A stretch of DNA of 64,000 bases, from assembly GCA_964353185.1 (NCBI GenBank), contig CAYGUV010000003.1, positions 1 to 64,000 of the forward strand, in the 5' to 3' direction. Positions 8,902 through 18,414 of the stretch are shown here, piece after piece. Origin of the DNA: GCA-2708415 sp964353185. GTDB taxonomy: Bacteria > Pseudomonadota > Alphaproteobacteria > Micavibrionales > Micavibrionaceae. Under the pieces are notes generated by a model. It did not search any database. It worked only from the letters and a program-made list of their open reading frames with translations, and was not told the origin of the DNA. The position numbers were made by a program, and so were the translations under genes. Each line of letters begins with the position of its first letter. Position 1 is the first letter of the stretch.

Positions 8902-10791
8902 TTATAAACCATAATAATATTTGGCGACAAAAATATACGTAACCCAAACAATAAGGACAAGCGGCACACCAGCTTTGATAAAATCAAAAAATCGGTAATT
9001 ACCAGGCCCCATAACTAATAAGTTTGTTTTATATCCAATCGGCGAAGCAAAAGAACAGTTCGCAGCAAAAATAACAGTAATCGCAAAGACAATAGGGTCT
9101 GCACCAATATTAATCGCCATGTTCATCGCAATGGGCGTGAATAGAATAGCACAGGCATTGTTTGATAATATATTGGTACAAAACGCAACAATGATAAACA
9201 ACAAAGCAGCCATATATAATGGCTGATCCGCAAAAGGTGCCTTCATAATTTGGCTCGCAATAAATTCTGCTCCACCCGTAGCCTGTAAAGCAACCCCAAG
9301 AGCCAACATGGAACCAACAAGAAAGAGAATCTTCCGATCAACCGCCCTTGTTGCCTGCCTAATATTTAAACACCCTGTAGCCACCAACGCCACACAACCC
9401 GTCAAGGCCGCCACCGCAATTGACAATACACCCGTTGAAGCCAGCACAACCGTAATTAAGAAAATAAGCCCAGCAACGGGCGCTTTTTTAGGGATCGGTA
9501 ATTCTTTTTTAGACCCTGACAAAACAATAACATCAGTTCTATTTTTTGTGCGCATGTCATTCACGCCCCCTTGTGAACCCGCCACTAATAAAACATCACC
9601 TGGTTCCAGTCTTACGCGACCCAATGTTCGGCGAACAACACGCGCACGACGTTGAATACCCAAAACAATCACACCAAATTGGCGCTTAAACTCAACCTGA
9701 TCGATGGTCATATCGATAAAACGTGACCCTGGTGGAATCATAAGTTCAGCCAAAACTCTCGTTTCTTCAACAGTATCTTCTAAATCGAATGGGCCTTCTT
9801 TATCTTCTCCATTTTCATCTTCTGTAGCATCAATCAATTTGACTTCTTCTTCAGACAATAAAAAACCAGGAAATTTAGACAAAACATCTGCTAAGGATTG
9901 GCGTGTAGCAGCAACAATCATAATGTCACCTTTTTCAATCACATATCCTTCAAAAGGCGGCAGAATCAAATGCCCTTGGCGTTGAATTAACCGCACATCC
10001 ATATTAGGGATCGCAGCAAAGCGACCATCAACACATTCCATTCCAACCAACAAGCTATCTGCTGCAACATCCAATTCAGCCACAAATTCCTTATCTCCAC
10101 CCTCAAGCGATTGCTTAAGAGAAATTCGCTTTGGTAAAATATGGGGCAATATAAAAATAACATAGATGAAACCAGCCCCTGCAAGCATTGCCCCAGGAAC
10201 AAGGAAGTCAAAAAAGCCCAAAGGCTTATAGCCAAGCTCAACCATCGCACTGGAAACTAAAAGGTTTGTTGAAGACCCAACAAGCGTAAGCATTCCCCCT
10301 AAAATTGCAGCAAAACTCAATGGCATCATGACGCGCCCGTCATTGATCCCCGCGGAAATAGCAACAGCCTGGACAATAGGAATAGCCAAAATAACGAGCG
10401 GCGTATTATTCAAAAACGCACTAAAAAGTAAAACAAACAGCATGATCCCAAATAACGATAGCCAAGCAGGCATATATTTATTATTTACAAAAAACTGTAT
10501 TAAAGGCCTTAGTGAATCTGTTCTGGTAATCGCCTGCCCCATAACTAGCAATGCCAATACAGCGACAAGGGCAGGGTTGGCAAAACCTGACAACAGATGA
10601 TACGCATCTAATTCATTGCGCCCATTTGCATCTTCCAAAGGAAAAAGTTGCCCGAACAAAAGTAACGCTGTTAAAATTCCAATACTAGTGACTTCTAAAG
10701 GGTATTTCTCCCTCGCAAAAAAATACACAGCCGCGGCAGTCACAAACAAAACAAACCACATATGATAGTTATCGAGTATAAAAGAAAACAA
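8902..10791 (-). CDS. SLC13/DASS-type permease with two RCK-C domains
   Basis: A polytopic inner-membrane transporter of the divalent-anion:Na+ symporter superfamily. Two repeated membrane halves are seen, each with a family loop: LTLVGSSTNLLVSS in the first and SPIGYKTNLLVMGPGNYRF in the second. Between them (about residues 220-430) lie two TrkA-C/RCK-C-like regulatory modules, the second with FGVIVLGIQRR and EPGDVLLVAGS. This layout is common in bacterial putative sulfate or dicarboxylate permeases. The transported ion cannot be deduced. It lies 32 nt after lptD on the same strand. Confidence 0.9.
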   Translation of the reverse strand: MFSFILDNYHMWFVLFVTAAAVYFFAREKYPLEVTSIGILTALLLFGQLFPLEDANGRNELDAYHLLSGFANPALVAVLALLVMGQAITRTDSLRPLIQFFVNNKYMPAWLSLFGIMLFVLLFSAFLNNTPLVILAIPIVQAVAISAGINDGRVMMPLSFAAILGGMLTLVGSSTNLLVSSAMVELGYKPLGFFDFLVPGAMLAGAGFIYVIFILPHILPKRISLKQSLEGGDKEFVAELDVAADSLLVGMECVDGRFAAIPNMDVRLIQRQGHLILPPFEGYVIEKGDIMIVAATRQSLADVLSKFPGFLLSEEEVKLIDATEDENGEDKEGPFDLEDTVEETRVLAELMIPPGSRFIDMTIDQVEFKRQFGVIVLGIQRRARVVRRTLGRVRLEPGDVLLVAGSQGGVNDMRTKNRTDVIVLSGSKKELPIPKKAPVAGLIFLITVVLASTGVLSIAVAALTGCVALVATGCLNIRQATRAVDRKILFLVGSMLALGVALQATGGAEFIASQIMKAPFADQPLYMAALLFIIVAFCTNILSNNACAILFTPIAMNMAINIGADPIVFAITVIFAANCSFASPIGYKTNLLVMGPGNYRFFDFIKAGVPLVLIVWVTYIFVAKYYYGL

Positions 10792-10823
10792 TTGTTACCT
10801 ACTTATTATTATAAAATTTAAAA

Positions 10824-13082
10824 TTATTCATCTTCGTCGCCACCAAATGAAATATCCGATGTTTCAAAGTCACCCAAATTTTTCAAACCAAGGCGTACAA
10901 TAACAGTTGTACCACTATCACCAGAAAAATCACGAGTTAACTTGCGTTCGCCCCCAAGGCCAAGTGTGACACACTGCCCCTCATAATTTACACCATATTG
11001 AAAACTACGTAATCCCTTAGTTTCTTTTGCTAAATCATATTGAATTCCAGAATAAACAGACCAGACATCATCCAATCGGTATCGCCCAAAAGACTGAATT
11101 TGCTCTCGATCTGCACTCAGATCTGTTCCTTCCAGTGCATTTGCATAAAAATAGCGCGTATTGAAGTCAAATTTATCAAAAGAGGTACTCAAATCAAGCT
11201 CATGCCTATTTGATTCTAAATTATCATTATCGAGCCTTGTGGAATATGTCATATTAAATTTATCACCAATTCTCGCTGTAACAGCGCCAACTAAATCTGA
11301 ACGGTTATCAGACAATCCAGACCCTTGCGGAAAAGGATTATCATCATCAAATCGATAGCTCTGCCCCAGAAACACTTCTGCTTTATTTCCGTTATCTTTA
11401 TGGCCGCTGAAGCGCATTCCATATGTTGTTCGCGTTTGATCTTCAATACGGTCATATCCAGGAAAACGATTTTCATTAAAGATATTAGTCGCATCTAAGA
11501 AAGTATCTTCGCTATCCTCATTGGGAATATCGTTATTATTTTGGTCAACATTTGTGCCTGCTGTTAATGATGCAATAGGTTCTACGACCAATTGCGCGGT
11601 ATTTGTTTGTTTAACAAAAGGATATGACACTTGATAATTTGAATTAGCAAAACCTCGTAATTTATTAGTATCATTTACTGTTTCATCTTCATTATCATTG
11701 GCACGGTAAATATCGCCACGAAGATTTAAGTCTAAATTATGAACCAATCCTATTTTTGATACGTGCCTTTTTTCCCACCCCACTTGTGATGTTCCGCGCA
11801 ACAGATCTTGGTCACGCCCTTCACGCGCCAAATTTAAAGCAGACAGCTCTAAATCAAAACGCCCTCCTAAGAATGAATTAGGTGCCCCAACAAATTTTGA
11901 GTAAAATTCTGGTAAGATGTTTGGTTGATCTGCCGCACGATCGCTTAGCCTTAAATCTTTAAACCGGATAACACGCCCCAAAGAATAATTTCTATCATCA
12001 AAACGTTCTGCGAATATTTTACTCTGAAGAACATCTTCACTGGAAAAGTTATATTTGCTCAAATATTGATTATCAGAAACATAGCGGATGTTTGTCCCAG
12101 CCCGCCATTTATCATCAATATTCCAAAGACCATCGGCAAAAATATGACCTCTAAAATCTTCTTCTTCTGTAACTTCTACATCATTAATAAAATCTTGGCG
12201 TTCGTCATATGTAATACCTGTATTAAGGTTTAATTCCGCGCTTTCAAAACGCTTTCTGTATTCTCCCATAATAAGCGGGTTTGCATCACTCATCACCATT
12301 GCACCTATAGTTGCATCTTGAGACGGTGAAATATTCCAATAGTAATCTTGATTGTAAAACGCCCCCAACTGGCTATCAAAACCAAGAGATGGTGTTAAAA
12401 GACCACTTTTTCTATCAACAGATCCATCTGGATGAGAAAAATAAGGCGTGTAGGCGACGGGAAAACCTGCCACCTCAAAAGTTGCATCGTTGTAAGAAAT
12501 GCGACTTTCGTCTTTATGATGCGTAACGTTACGCGCTTTAATTTGCCAGATTGGGTCTTTATCAGGGTTATTTTTGCAAGGCTCACAAGCCGTATAAATC
12601 GCTTTATCTAATTTAATTTTTAGATCACCAATTTTTTCTGCTTGTTCCGCTGAAAATCGTGAACCATCAGTCAATATACCTTTTAATCCTACGACAAAAC
12701 CATTTTTCATTTGATCCGTTAATTCTAAAGTATCAGCGAAATAGACCTCTCCCGTGAAATCATTTAGAACAACGTTTCCTTTCGCATCTACAGTATCATT
12801 GGTAATATCGTAGCTAATTTGGTCTGCACGCAAAATACGGCCTGATTGTGATAATTCAACCGCCCCAATGGCTTTGACAATTTGGGAATTATCATCATAG
12901 AAAACTTCATCCGCAAGTAAATCAACTTTATCTTCAGACAATAAAGATGCCTCTGCTACTTTGCTTGGTGCCTTGGGTATATTTTCATCAATGGGTAAAT
13001 CTTGTGCATGTGCATTGAAAACGATAGATGTCGTTGTAAAAAACACAACGAAGAATAACGATAAAATTTTACGGTATATCAT
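10824..13082 (-). CDS. lptD: LPS-assembly protein LptD
   Basis: This outer-membrane beta-barrel inserts lipopolysaccharide into the outer leaflet with LptE. A signal peptide (cleavage near AHAQ) is followed by the OstA/LptA-like periplasmic domain (about residues 50-165), then the barrel, ending with beta-strand-rich aromatic repeats. Cysteines in TACEPCKNNP and in GQCVTLGLGG could supply the inter-domain disulfides known in LptD. The 752-residue length is normal. The usual partners surA, pdxA and ksgA are not adjacent; instead an SLC13-type permease follows. The gene shows that the organism makes an LPS-bearing outer membrane. Confidence 0.92.
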   Translation of the reverse strand: MIYRKILSLFFVVFFTTTSIVFNAHAQDLPIDENIPKAPSKVAEASLLSEDKVDLLADEVFYDDNSQIVKAIGAVELSQSGRILRADQISYDITNDTVDAKGNVVLNDFTGEVYFADTLELTDQMKNGFVVGLKGILTDGSRFSAEQAEKIGDLKIKLDKAIYTACEPCKNNPDKDPIWQIKARNVTHHKDESRISYNDATFEVAGFPVAYTPYFSHPDGSVDRKSGLLTPSLGFDSQLGAFYNQDYYWNISPSQDATIGAMVMSDANPLIMGEYRKRFESAELNLNTGITYDERQDFINDVEVTEEEDFRGHIFADGLWNIDDKWRAGTNIRYVSDNQYLSKYNFSSEDVLQSKIFAERFDDRNYSLGRVIRFKDLRLSDRAADQPNILPEFYSKFVGAPNSFLGGRFDLELSALNLAREGRDQDLLRGTSQVGWEKRHVSKIGLVHNLDLNLRGDIYRANDNEDETVNDTNKLRGFANSNYQVSYPFVKQTNTAQLVVEPIASLTAGTNVDQNNNDIPNEDSEDTFLDATNIFNENRFPGYDRIEDQTRTTYGMRFSGHKDNGNKAEVFLGQSYRFDDDNPFPQGSGLSDNRSDLVGAVTARIGDKFNMTYSTRLDNDNLESNRHELDLSTSFDKFDFNTRYFYANALEGTDLSADREQIQSFGRYRLDDVWSVYSGIQYDLAKETKGLRSFQYGVNYEGQCVTLGLGGERKLTRDFSGDSGTTVIVRLGLKNLGDFETSDISFGGDEDE

Positions 13083-13136
13083 TTTAGAACACCTGCTTTT
13101 GAAGTACGCCTTAAATTTCCAAACTTACATTTTATA

Positions 13137-14438
13137 TTATTTTAAAAAGTCTGGTACGTCATCTCCAAAACCAACAGGGTTGTTATTATCATCGTTGTCA
13201 AAACCCTGCTTTGGCTGATGATCTTTTGGCTTTGAATGTGGTTTATTTGAATTATTATTCTTAGGTTTATTACGTTGAGGCTTATTTCCCACAATTTGTT
13301 TGTCATCAGCCTTCAAACTTTTTAAATCAATAGCTGTAACATCAAATTTCTTTTTTATAAGTTTTTGGATTGCAGCCATGAACTTTTCATCACGCGGGGT
13401 CGCAAACATCCACGCACGGCCTTTTTCACCCGCACGTCCAGTTCGTCCAATACGGTGTACATAGTCATCCGCACTCATCGGGACATCATAGTTAAAGACG
13501 TGTGAAACACCTTTTACATCAATACCACGTCCCGCCACATCACTGCAGACCAATAACTTTATCTCATCATCTTTAAAACGTTGAAGTGTTTCAGTTCTTG
13601 TAACTTGCGCCATATCCCCATGCATAGCCCCTGCTTTATAACCTTTTGCCTTTAACCATTTTGCGACTTCATCAACGTCCTTTTTACGGTTTAAAAATAT
13701 AAAAGCTGTTTGTACATTTTCTTTTTCAAGAAGATGATGCAAAATATTATTTTTTTCTTTAAAGCTACACTCAACTAAAAATTGTTCTACATTCTCTGCA
13801 GGAGACGCAGCAGGCGCAACCGATATTTCCTTTGGATTAGACAGAAATTTTTCTGTTAACTTTTTAATTTCCGTTGGCATTGTTGCAGAAAAAAGTAGCG
13901 TTTGCCTTGCCGGCGGTAAAAACGAAACAATTTTTTCAATATCAGGAATAAAGCCCATGTCCAGCATGCGGTCTGCTTCATCAATGACAAGAATTTTTAT
14001 ATCATTTAATAAAATCGCCCCGCGATCAAATAAATCCAATAAGCGCCCTGGCGTTGCTATCAAAACATCAACCCCCTGATCCAACAGTTTTTTCTGTTCA
14101 ATCATTGATTCGCCACCCACAAGCAGTACCTTGTTTAACTTGTGATACTTACCATACATATCAAAATTTTCTGCAACCTGCGCAGCAAGCTCACGAGTTG
14201 GCGCCAAAACTAGCGACCTTGGCATACGCATTTTTGCACGCCCGCCACTCAACGCATCTATCATAGGTAAAGTAAAGCTCGCTGTTTTACCTGTACCAGT
14301 TTGCGCCAATCCAACAACATCACGCGTCATCTGAATAAGCGGAATAGCCTTTGCCTGAATAGGAGTCGGAGATTCATATCCACGCTCTTTAATGGCTTTC
14401 ATTGTTTCAGGACTAAGTCCAAGGTCTTCAAATTTCAT
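13137..14438 (-). CDS. DEAD-box RNA helicase, RhlE type
   Basis: An ATP-dependent RNA helicase probably acting in ribosome assembly or RNA turnover. All core motifs are present: Q motif (FEDLGLSPETM...PTPIQ), Walker A AQTGTGKT at residues 45-52, PTRELA near 81, TPGR near 130, DEAD near 153, SAT, and motif VI HRIGRTGRAG. After the core (about residue 370) comes a Lys/Asn/Pro-rich low-complexity tail ending in an Asp/Asn-rich stretch, typical of the RNA-binding extensions in RhlE-like proteins. It stands upstream of lptD on the same strand with 54 nt between. Confidence 0.94.
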   Translation of the reverse strand: MKFEDLGLSPETMKAIKERGYESPTPIQAKAIPLIQMTRDVVGLAQTGTGKTASFTLPMIDALSGGRAKMRMPRSLVLAPTRELAAQVAENFDMYGKYHKLNKVLLVGGESMIEQKKLLDQGVDVLIATPGRLLDLFDRGAILLNDIKILVIDEADRMLDMGFIPDIEKIVSFLPPARQTLLFSATMPTEIKKLTEKFLSNPKEISVAPAASPAENVEQFLVECSFKEKNNILHHLLEKENVQTAFIFLNRKKDVDEVAKWLKAKGYKAGAMHGDMAQVTRTETLQRFKDDEIKLLVCSDVAGRGIDVKGVSHVFNYDVPMSADDYVHRIGRTGRAGEKGRAWMFATPRDEKFMAAIQKLIKKKFDVTAIDLKSLKADDKQIVGNKPQRNKPKNNNSNKPHSKPKDHQPKQGFDNDDNNNPVGFGDDVPDFLK

Positions 14439-14468
14439 GTGTTTTTTTCAAATACTAGGAAGTTTGTT

Positions 14469-14849
14469 TTAAGTGTGTAAAACAAGATATCCTGTCAGGT
14501 TAAAGATAAATAATATGCTCGCAATAGTAAGAATTTTGCTTGATTTTTTCTTTTTCGGTGAACATGGCTTATGTACACAATCACCAGTTTTTCTGCAATC
14601 AATACGCTGTGATATGAGATGTAAAATCCAGCCCATACTAATTAAAAAAGCAGATATTATAATCATAGGGACTTCATAAGGGTGTAATGTTTCATGAAGA
14701 TAGTCTAATGCCGCAGGCATTGATGCCAGCATACCTATGCTTGTAAAAAAACTTAAAATGCTAAATACCATAGGTAAACCACAGCAAAATAAGTGTGTAA
14801 CTTCTGATGCGACAGTTGTTATAGATATATAGCGGTTTAAATTTTGCAT
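14469..14849 (-). CDS. Small multi-pass membrane protein, MerC-like
   Basis: The protein has 126 residues with about four hydrophobic segments. The first carries a Cys-Cys pair inside the membrane (HLFCCGLPM). A Lys/Cys-rich loop (DCRKTGDC and KPCSPKKKK) lies before the last helix. The arrangement of an intramembrane cysteine pair plus a cysteine-containing hydrophilic segment resembles MerC-domain metal-transport proteins, although MerC has its second cysteine pair at the C-terminus. It lies 64 nt downstream of the usher-like gene, on the same strand. Function in metal handling is inference. Confidence 0.65.
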   Translation of the reverse strand: MQNLNRYISITTVASEVTHLFCCGLPMVFSILSFFTSIGMLASMPAALDYLHETLHPYEVPMIIISAFLISMGWILHLISQRIDCRKTGDCVHKPCSPKKKKSSKILTIASILFIFNLTGYLVLHT

Positions 14850-14913
14850 ATTATATTAGTCTTTATTGGTAAATATGCTGAAAACTATAGGTTTTAATCG
14901 TTTTCGTCAATTT

Positions 14914-17900
14914 TTATTTCTTTACAATATCAATATATAAACGGTCTTGCTCAACACCGTTAGAGGCCGTAAGCCCCGCTGAATTGATAATTATATCGTC
15001 ATTAACATTAATTAACAAACGCGTACCTGTGCTACCCACAGATTCGGCATCATATCCACTCAATAAAGAGCTCTGTGGGTTCTTCCAGCTTTTTTGAGCG
15101 CCCCATGAAGAGTATGGCAATTCAAGTATAATAGTATTATTGCCTTCGTCATATTCAATAGAATATTCAATTGGCGCAGAAACATCTAAAGCAACACGCG
15201 TTAGTGATAGCATTTCGATCACATTAACCTGTTGAATGACAACGGGGCTATCAGGCTGGTTAATACGCGCTGAAATTTTATCCAAAACACTCATTTTTCC
15301 AATATTATCTTTTAAAACCGCATTGGATCTAGCTATAGGCAACACATCATTGCTTACAATACTAGCTTTAGAGAGGTCTTGCATTTCTGCTGTTATAACA
15401 GGAGCTTTATTTGCCTGCACTTTTTGTACTGCTTTTTGTATTTTTGCCCGTGGTTGTGTCGACGCTGAAAGTCCTTTTCCAGAAGATGATTTTAATCCTT
15501 TGGCTAGGGAAAGTATGTTTTTTGCATTCATATTCCCATCATTGCCTAGTCCTACGTCCAAATCGACGGCCATAGGGCTCTTTAAATCAACTGGCTCAAT
15601 ATCAACACCAAATTTAAATAAATCATCAGGTGTTAAACTAACATATTCAAAAGGAACATTGAGGCCTGATTCTGGGTTTGTCCTAATGGTATAGTCCCCT
15701 GGCTTAACCCTTTCAAATGTATAATAACCGTCTTGAGCGGTTCTGGATTCTTGCACAATATCTCCATTGCTATTCATAAGCTGCAATTCTAAACCGCCAA
15801 TTGGCTTTAAATTATTTGCCCAACGGACTGTGCCGTCAATCGCGCCTGTATAAATTAATGGGAATATCAATGATTGCTTTACACCCGGCCTTGGATAAAC
15901 GGTATACCCTTGGGGGTCTGACGCCACCAAATAGGGGTCATCAATCGAGCTACGATCTACTGTTATATCAATATCTTGGCCAGAATATATTGCATTCATC
16001 TCTGCAATATAACCATTTTCATTAGTTTCACTTTTGGGAATACGCCTTCCAATTTTTATCTTTGTATCGGGAAGCGGCTGATCATCATCATTAAAAATGC
16101 CGTCGTAATTTCTATCTTCGTAAATAAACGCAGAAACTGGCCCAGACGTTAATAAAGTATCACTACGCATGATATAATCACCATCTTCTGCGTAAGGTCC
16201 GAAAGAGCTACTGGCACGAACAAGAAATCCAAGACCATCTTGAGAAGAAAGTCTTGTTTCAAAACTCCCTAAGAATTTTTCGAAGTCTTTTGTAACTTGA
16301 AAAGTCCCAATCGTATCATTTGAATCGAAATTACGCTGAAACCCGAATGCCGTTGAAAATTCTTTTGTTGCAGCAAAACGTAAATCCGCAGCAATTGTTG
16401 TTAAATCCATATCCGGAAAAAGCCTATATCCAAGAGTATTTCTTAAGCGCCACCTATCAAAGCGTGTTGTCCCACTAATATTCCCTGTTGTGGAACTATG
16501 GTCGTTGTTATTCAACGTTGATATTGTCCGATTGGTTAAACGCGTTCCCAAAACTGATAAAGATTGACGAGTACTATATTGAGTGCGAGATGTATCATTC
16601 TCCCTCTCTTCATGTTCTGCATCAAACTCTAACCCCAAATCGCCAATCGGCGTTGGCAACGAAGTACGAACATTTAAATCTACCTCATAATCCAAAGGTA
16701 TACTGCCAATTACCGCATCAGGGCTTAAAAAATCAAAGTATTTTGCACCTTGGAAGCTTACTTTTAAGCCCTTGTAACTACCCGAAGTTCTAACATCGAT
16801 AGCCTGCCCACCGTCTATTTCTTGATAAAATTCTGTTTGTATAAATGTTGTAGGAACAGACACTAACGCACCTGCAGATAAATATTGCCTTGAAACATCA
16901 TCTCGACCCAAAAGTTCACGGTCGGGAACAATATTAGCGGTTCCAAACAAAGTAGCATTTTCAGAAACACCCGTTGCACCATAAAGATTAGCGGCAATAC
17001 CTCTCGGCTGTGAATCTTCTAACTTATCAATTGAGATTAGATCTTCACGTGCGTCAACAATACCGCCCGAATAAGCGAATTCACCACGTTTAATCATATT
17101 TGCATTATAAAGATAATTCTCTATACGTTCGTCTATTTGACCTTGCGGCCCATAAAGGACCGTTCTTATTCTGTTATTACCGTATGTTAATTGAACGTCT
17201 TGAAATTCATAAATCCCATTTTCATCAACAACCGTGAAATTTAAAAGCTGGTTATTAATATATAATTCAACTTCATCACCCGGTGTCCCAACTCCATCAA
17301 TCGTTACGATATCAAATTCGTTTGAAAACCTTCTATTCTGGCTATTAAAAATCGTGCCACGTCCACGCAAATTTCTTTCAATAAGGTCACGGTTATTTAA
17401 ACTAACATCACCCCATTGAACATCCTTTAAGCCAAGAGGAAGTGCCCCTGGATAGCTATCTTCACGACGAAAACGCAAACGAATATTTCGGGGCTTTATT
17501 AAATCACCGCCATTATAATCAAACGAAGTCGAATAGTCCGCACTTGCAAAAGCCAAATCTTGTACCCCTCCAACATCAACTCCACTGACAACCTCATCAC
17601 GTCTAGCATCAAAGCCGGTGCTAACGGAGACGTCGACACTTGGCTTGCCCCATAATTGATATGGGTATGCAAGAAAAGGATAATTCTCTTTATTTTCCTC
17701 TTCTTCTTGGCGCCTCTTTTTTTCTTCTAACAAACGCGCTTGCTTTGCCTTTCTCTCTCGAAAGGCTTGATAAGGCAGGTCTTCGTCTGGCGTAATTCTC
17801 AAAGCTAGAACACCAAGGTCAACTTCCATTTTTAATGGCCAAACCTCATCTAATACTTCTTTTAAAACATACATATCATCGCCAGCAATGCTTGTATCTA

Positions 17901-18315
17901 ATATAGCATTTTCAGGCAAAGGTACTTCTTTACCGCGGTAAGATAAGATATTACTACGCTGATCAATCAAAAATGTACGATCTTCAGAAATCAGCCACCC
18001 CTCAACAGAACGCTCATTCAAATCCAAATCAACACTAAAGCCAAGAAGACCAGACAAAAGCCCCACGGGCAAATAAACACGACCGTTTTTTTGAACTGCA
18101 AATATTCCAGAAGATAAAATTTCACGCTCAACACTCACGGCAAGAACCAAGTCTTCGGTATCAAAGCCATCATCTGATTCTAATTGGGCATGAGAATTAT
18201 TTACGCTACAAAAAATAGTGAAACACAGGATCAGTAACGCTCGAATCACGAGACGCAAAGAACCCTTTTGTTTCAAATCAAATAATTTCATAATATTAAC
18301 GGCCCGAACGGGCAA
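14914..18315 (-). CDS. Usher-like outer-membrane protein with SdrD/CarboxypepD-reg-like and AMIN-like domains
   Basis: Probably the outer-membrane export/assembly platform of the neighbouring pilin-chaperone cluster. After a signal peptide (cleavage near SHAQ) there is a stalk-like N-domain (about 55-175) resembling copper-amine-oxidase N-terminal domains. Next come a charged linker of Lys/Glu/Arg at about 185-215 and a long beta-rich region (about 220-720) with the usher-like pattern GDEVELYINNQLL...GIYEFQDVQLTYGNNRIRTVLYGPQG. Beyond it, one domain begins YEDRNYDGIFNDDDQPLPDTK, like SdrD_B folds. A carboxypeptidase-regulatory-like repeat with DGYYTFERVKPGDYTI follows, then an AMIN-like C-terminus. 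Classical ushers have no such tail. The start may be the ATG at 18291; a GC hairpin (GCCCG/CGGGC) sits between the two candidate starts. Confidence 0.75.
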   Translation of the reverse strand: MPVRAVNIMKLFDLKQKGSLRLVIRALLILCFTIFCSVNNSHAQLESDDGFDTEDLVLAVSVEREILSSGIFAVQKNGRVYLPVGLLSGLLGFSVDLDLNERSVEGWLISEDRTFLIDQRSNILSYRGKEVPLPENAILDTSIAGDDMYVLKEVLDEVWPLKMEVDLGVLALRITPDEDLPYQAFRERKAKQARLLEEKKRRQEEEENKENYPFLAYPYQLWGKPSVDVSVSTGFDARRDEVVSGVDVGGVQDLAFASADYSTSFDYNGGDLIKPRNIRLRFRREDSYPGALPLGLKDVQWGDVSLNNRDLIERNLRGRGTIFNSQNRRFSNEFDIVTIDGVGTPGDEVELYINNQLLNFTVVDENGIYEFQDVQLTYGNNRIRTVLYGPQGQIDERIENYLYNANMIKRGEFAYSGGIVDAREDLISIDKLEDSQPRGIAANLYGATGVSENATLFGTANIVPDRELLGRDDVSRQYLSAGALVSVPTTFIQTEFYQEIDGGQAIDVRTSGSYKGLKVSFQGAKYFDFLSPDAVIGSIPLDYEVDLNVRTSLPTPIGDLGLEFDAEHEERENDTSRTQYSTRQSLSVLGTRLTNRTISTLNNNDHSSTTGNISGTTRFDRWRLRNTLGYRLFPDMDLTTIAADLRFAATKEFSTAFGFQRNFDSNDTIGTFQVTKDFEKFLGSFETRLSSQDGLGFLVRASSSFGPYAEDGDYIMRSDTLLTSGPVSAFIYEDRNYDGIFNDDDQPLPDTKIKIGRRIPKSETNENGYIAEMNAIYSGQDIDITVDRSSIDDPYLVASDPQGYTVYPRPGVKQSLIFPLIYTGAIDGTVRWANNLKPIGGLELQLMNSNGDIVQESRTAQDGYYTFERVKPGDYTIRTNPESGLNVPFEYVSLTPDDLFKFGVDIEPVDLKSPMAVDLDVGLGNDGNMNAKNILSLAKGLKSSSGKGLSASTQPRAKIQKAVQKVQANKAPVITAEMQDLSKASIVSNDVLPIARSNAVLKDNIGKMSVLDKISARINQPDSPVVIQQVNVIEMLSLTRVALDVSAPIEYSIEYDEGNNTIILELPYSSWGAQKSWKNPQSSLLSGYDAESVGSTGTRLLINVNDDIIINSAGLTASNGVEQDRLYIDIVKK

Positions 18316-18414
18316 AAAAAGATGTGGATAGAATCATCCACGTCAATAATAACCGAAATATCAATTATTTAACAGAAATTAGTCGTAAAAAGATATCTTT
18401 TTTGAATATGAAAA

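Noticed and set aside
14054..14266. Plus-strand frame within the helicase gene
   Set aside because: Antisense shadow of a well-supported DEAD-box gene, with no ribosome site or family pattern.
18298..18315. Terminator before the usher-like gene
   Set aside because: A GC hairpin is present, but on the minus strand its T-run precedes rather than follows the stem, so it is not an intrinsic terminator.
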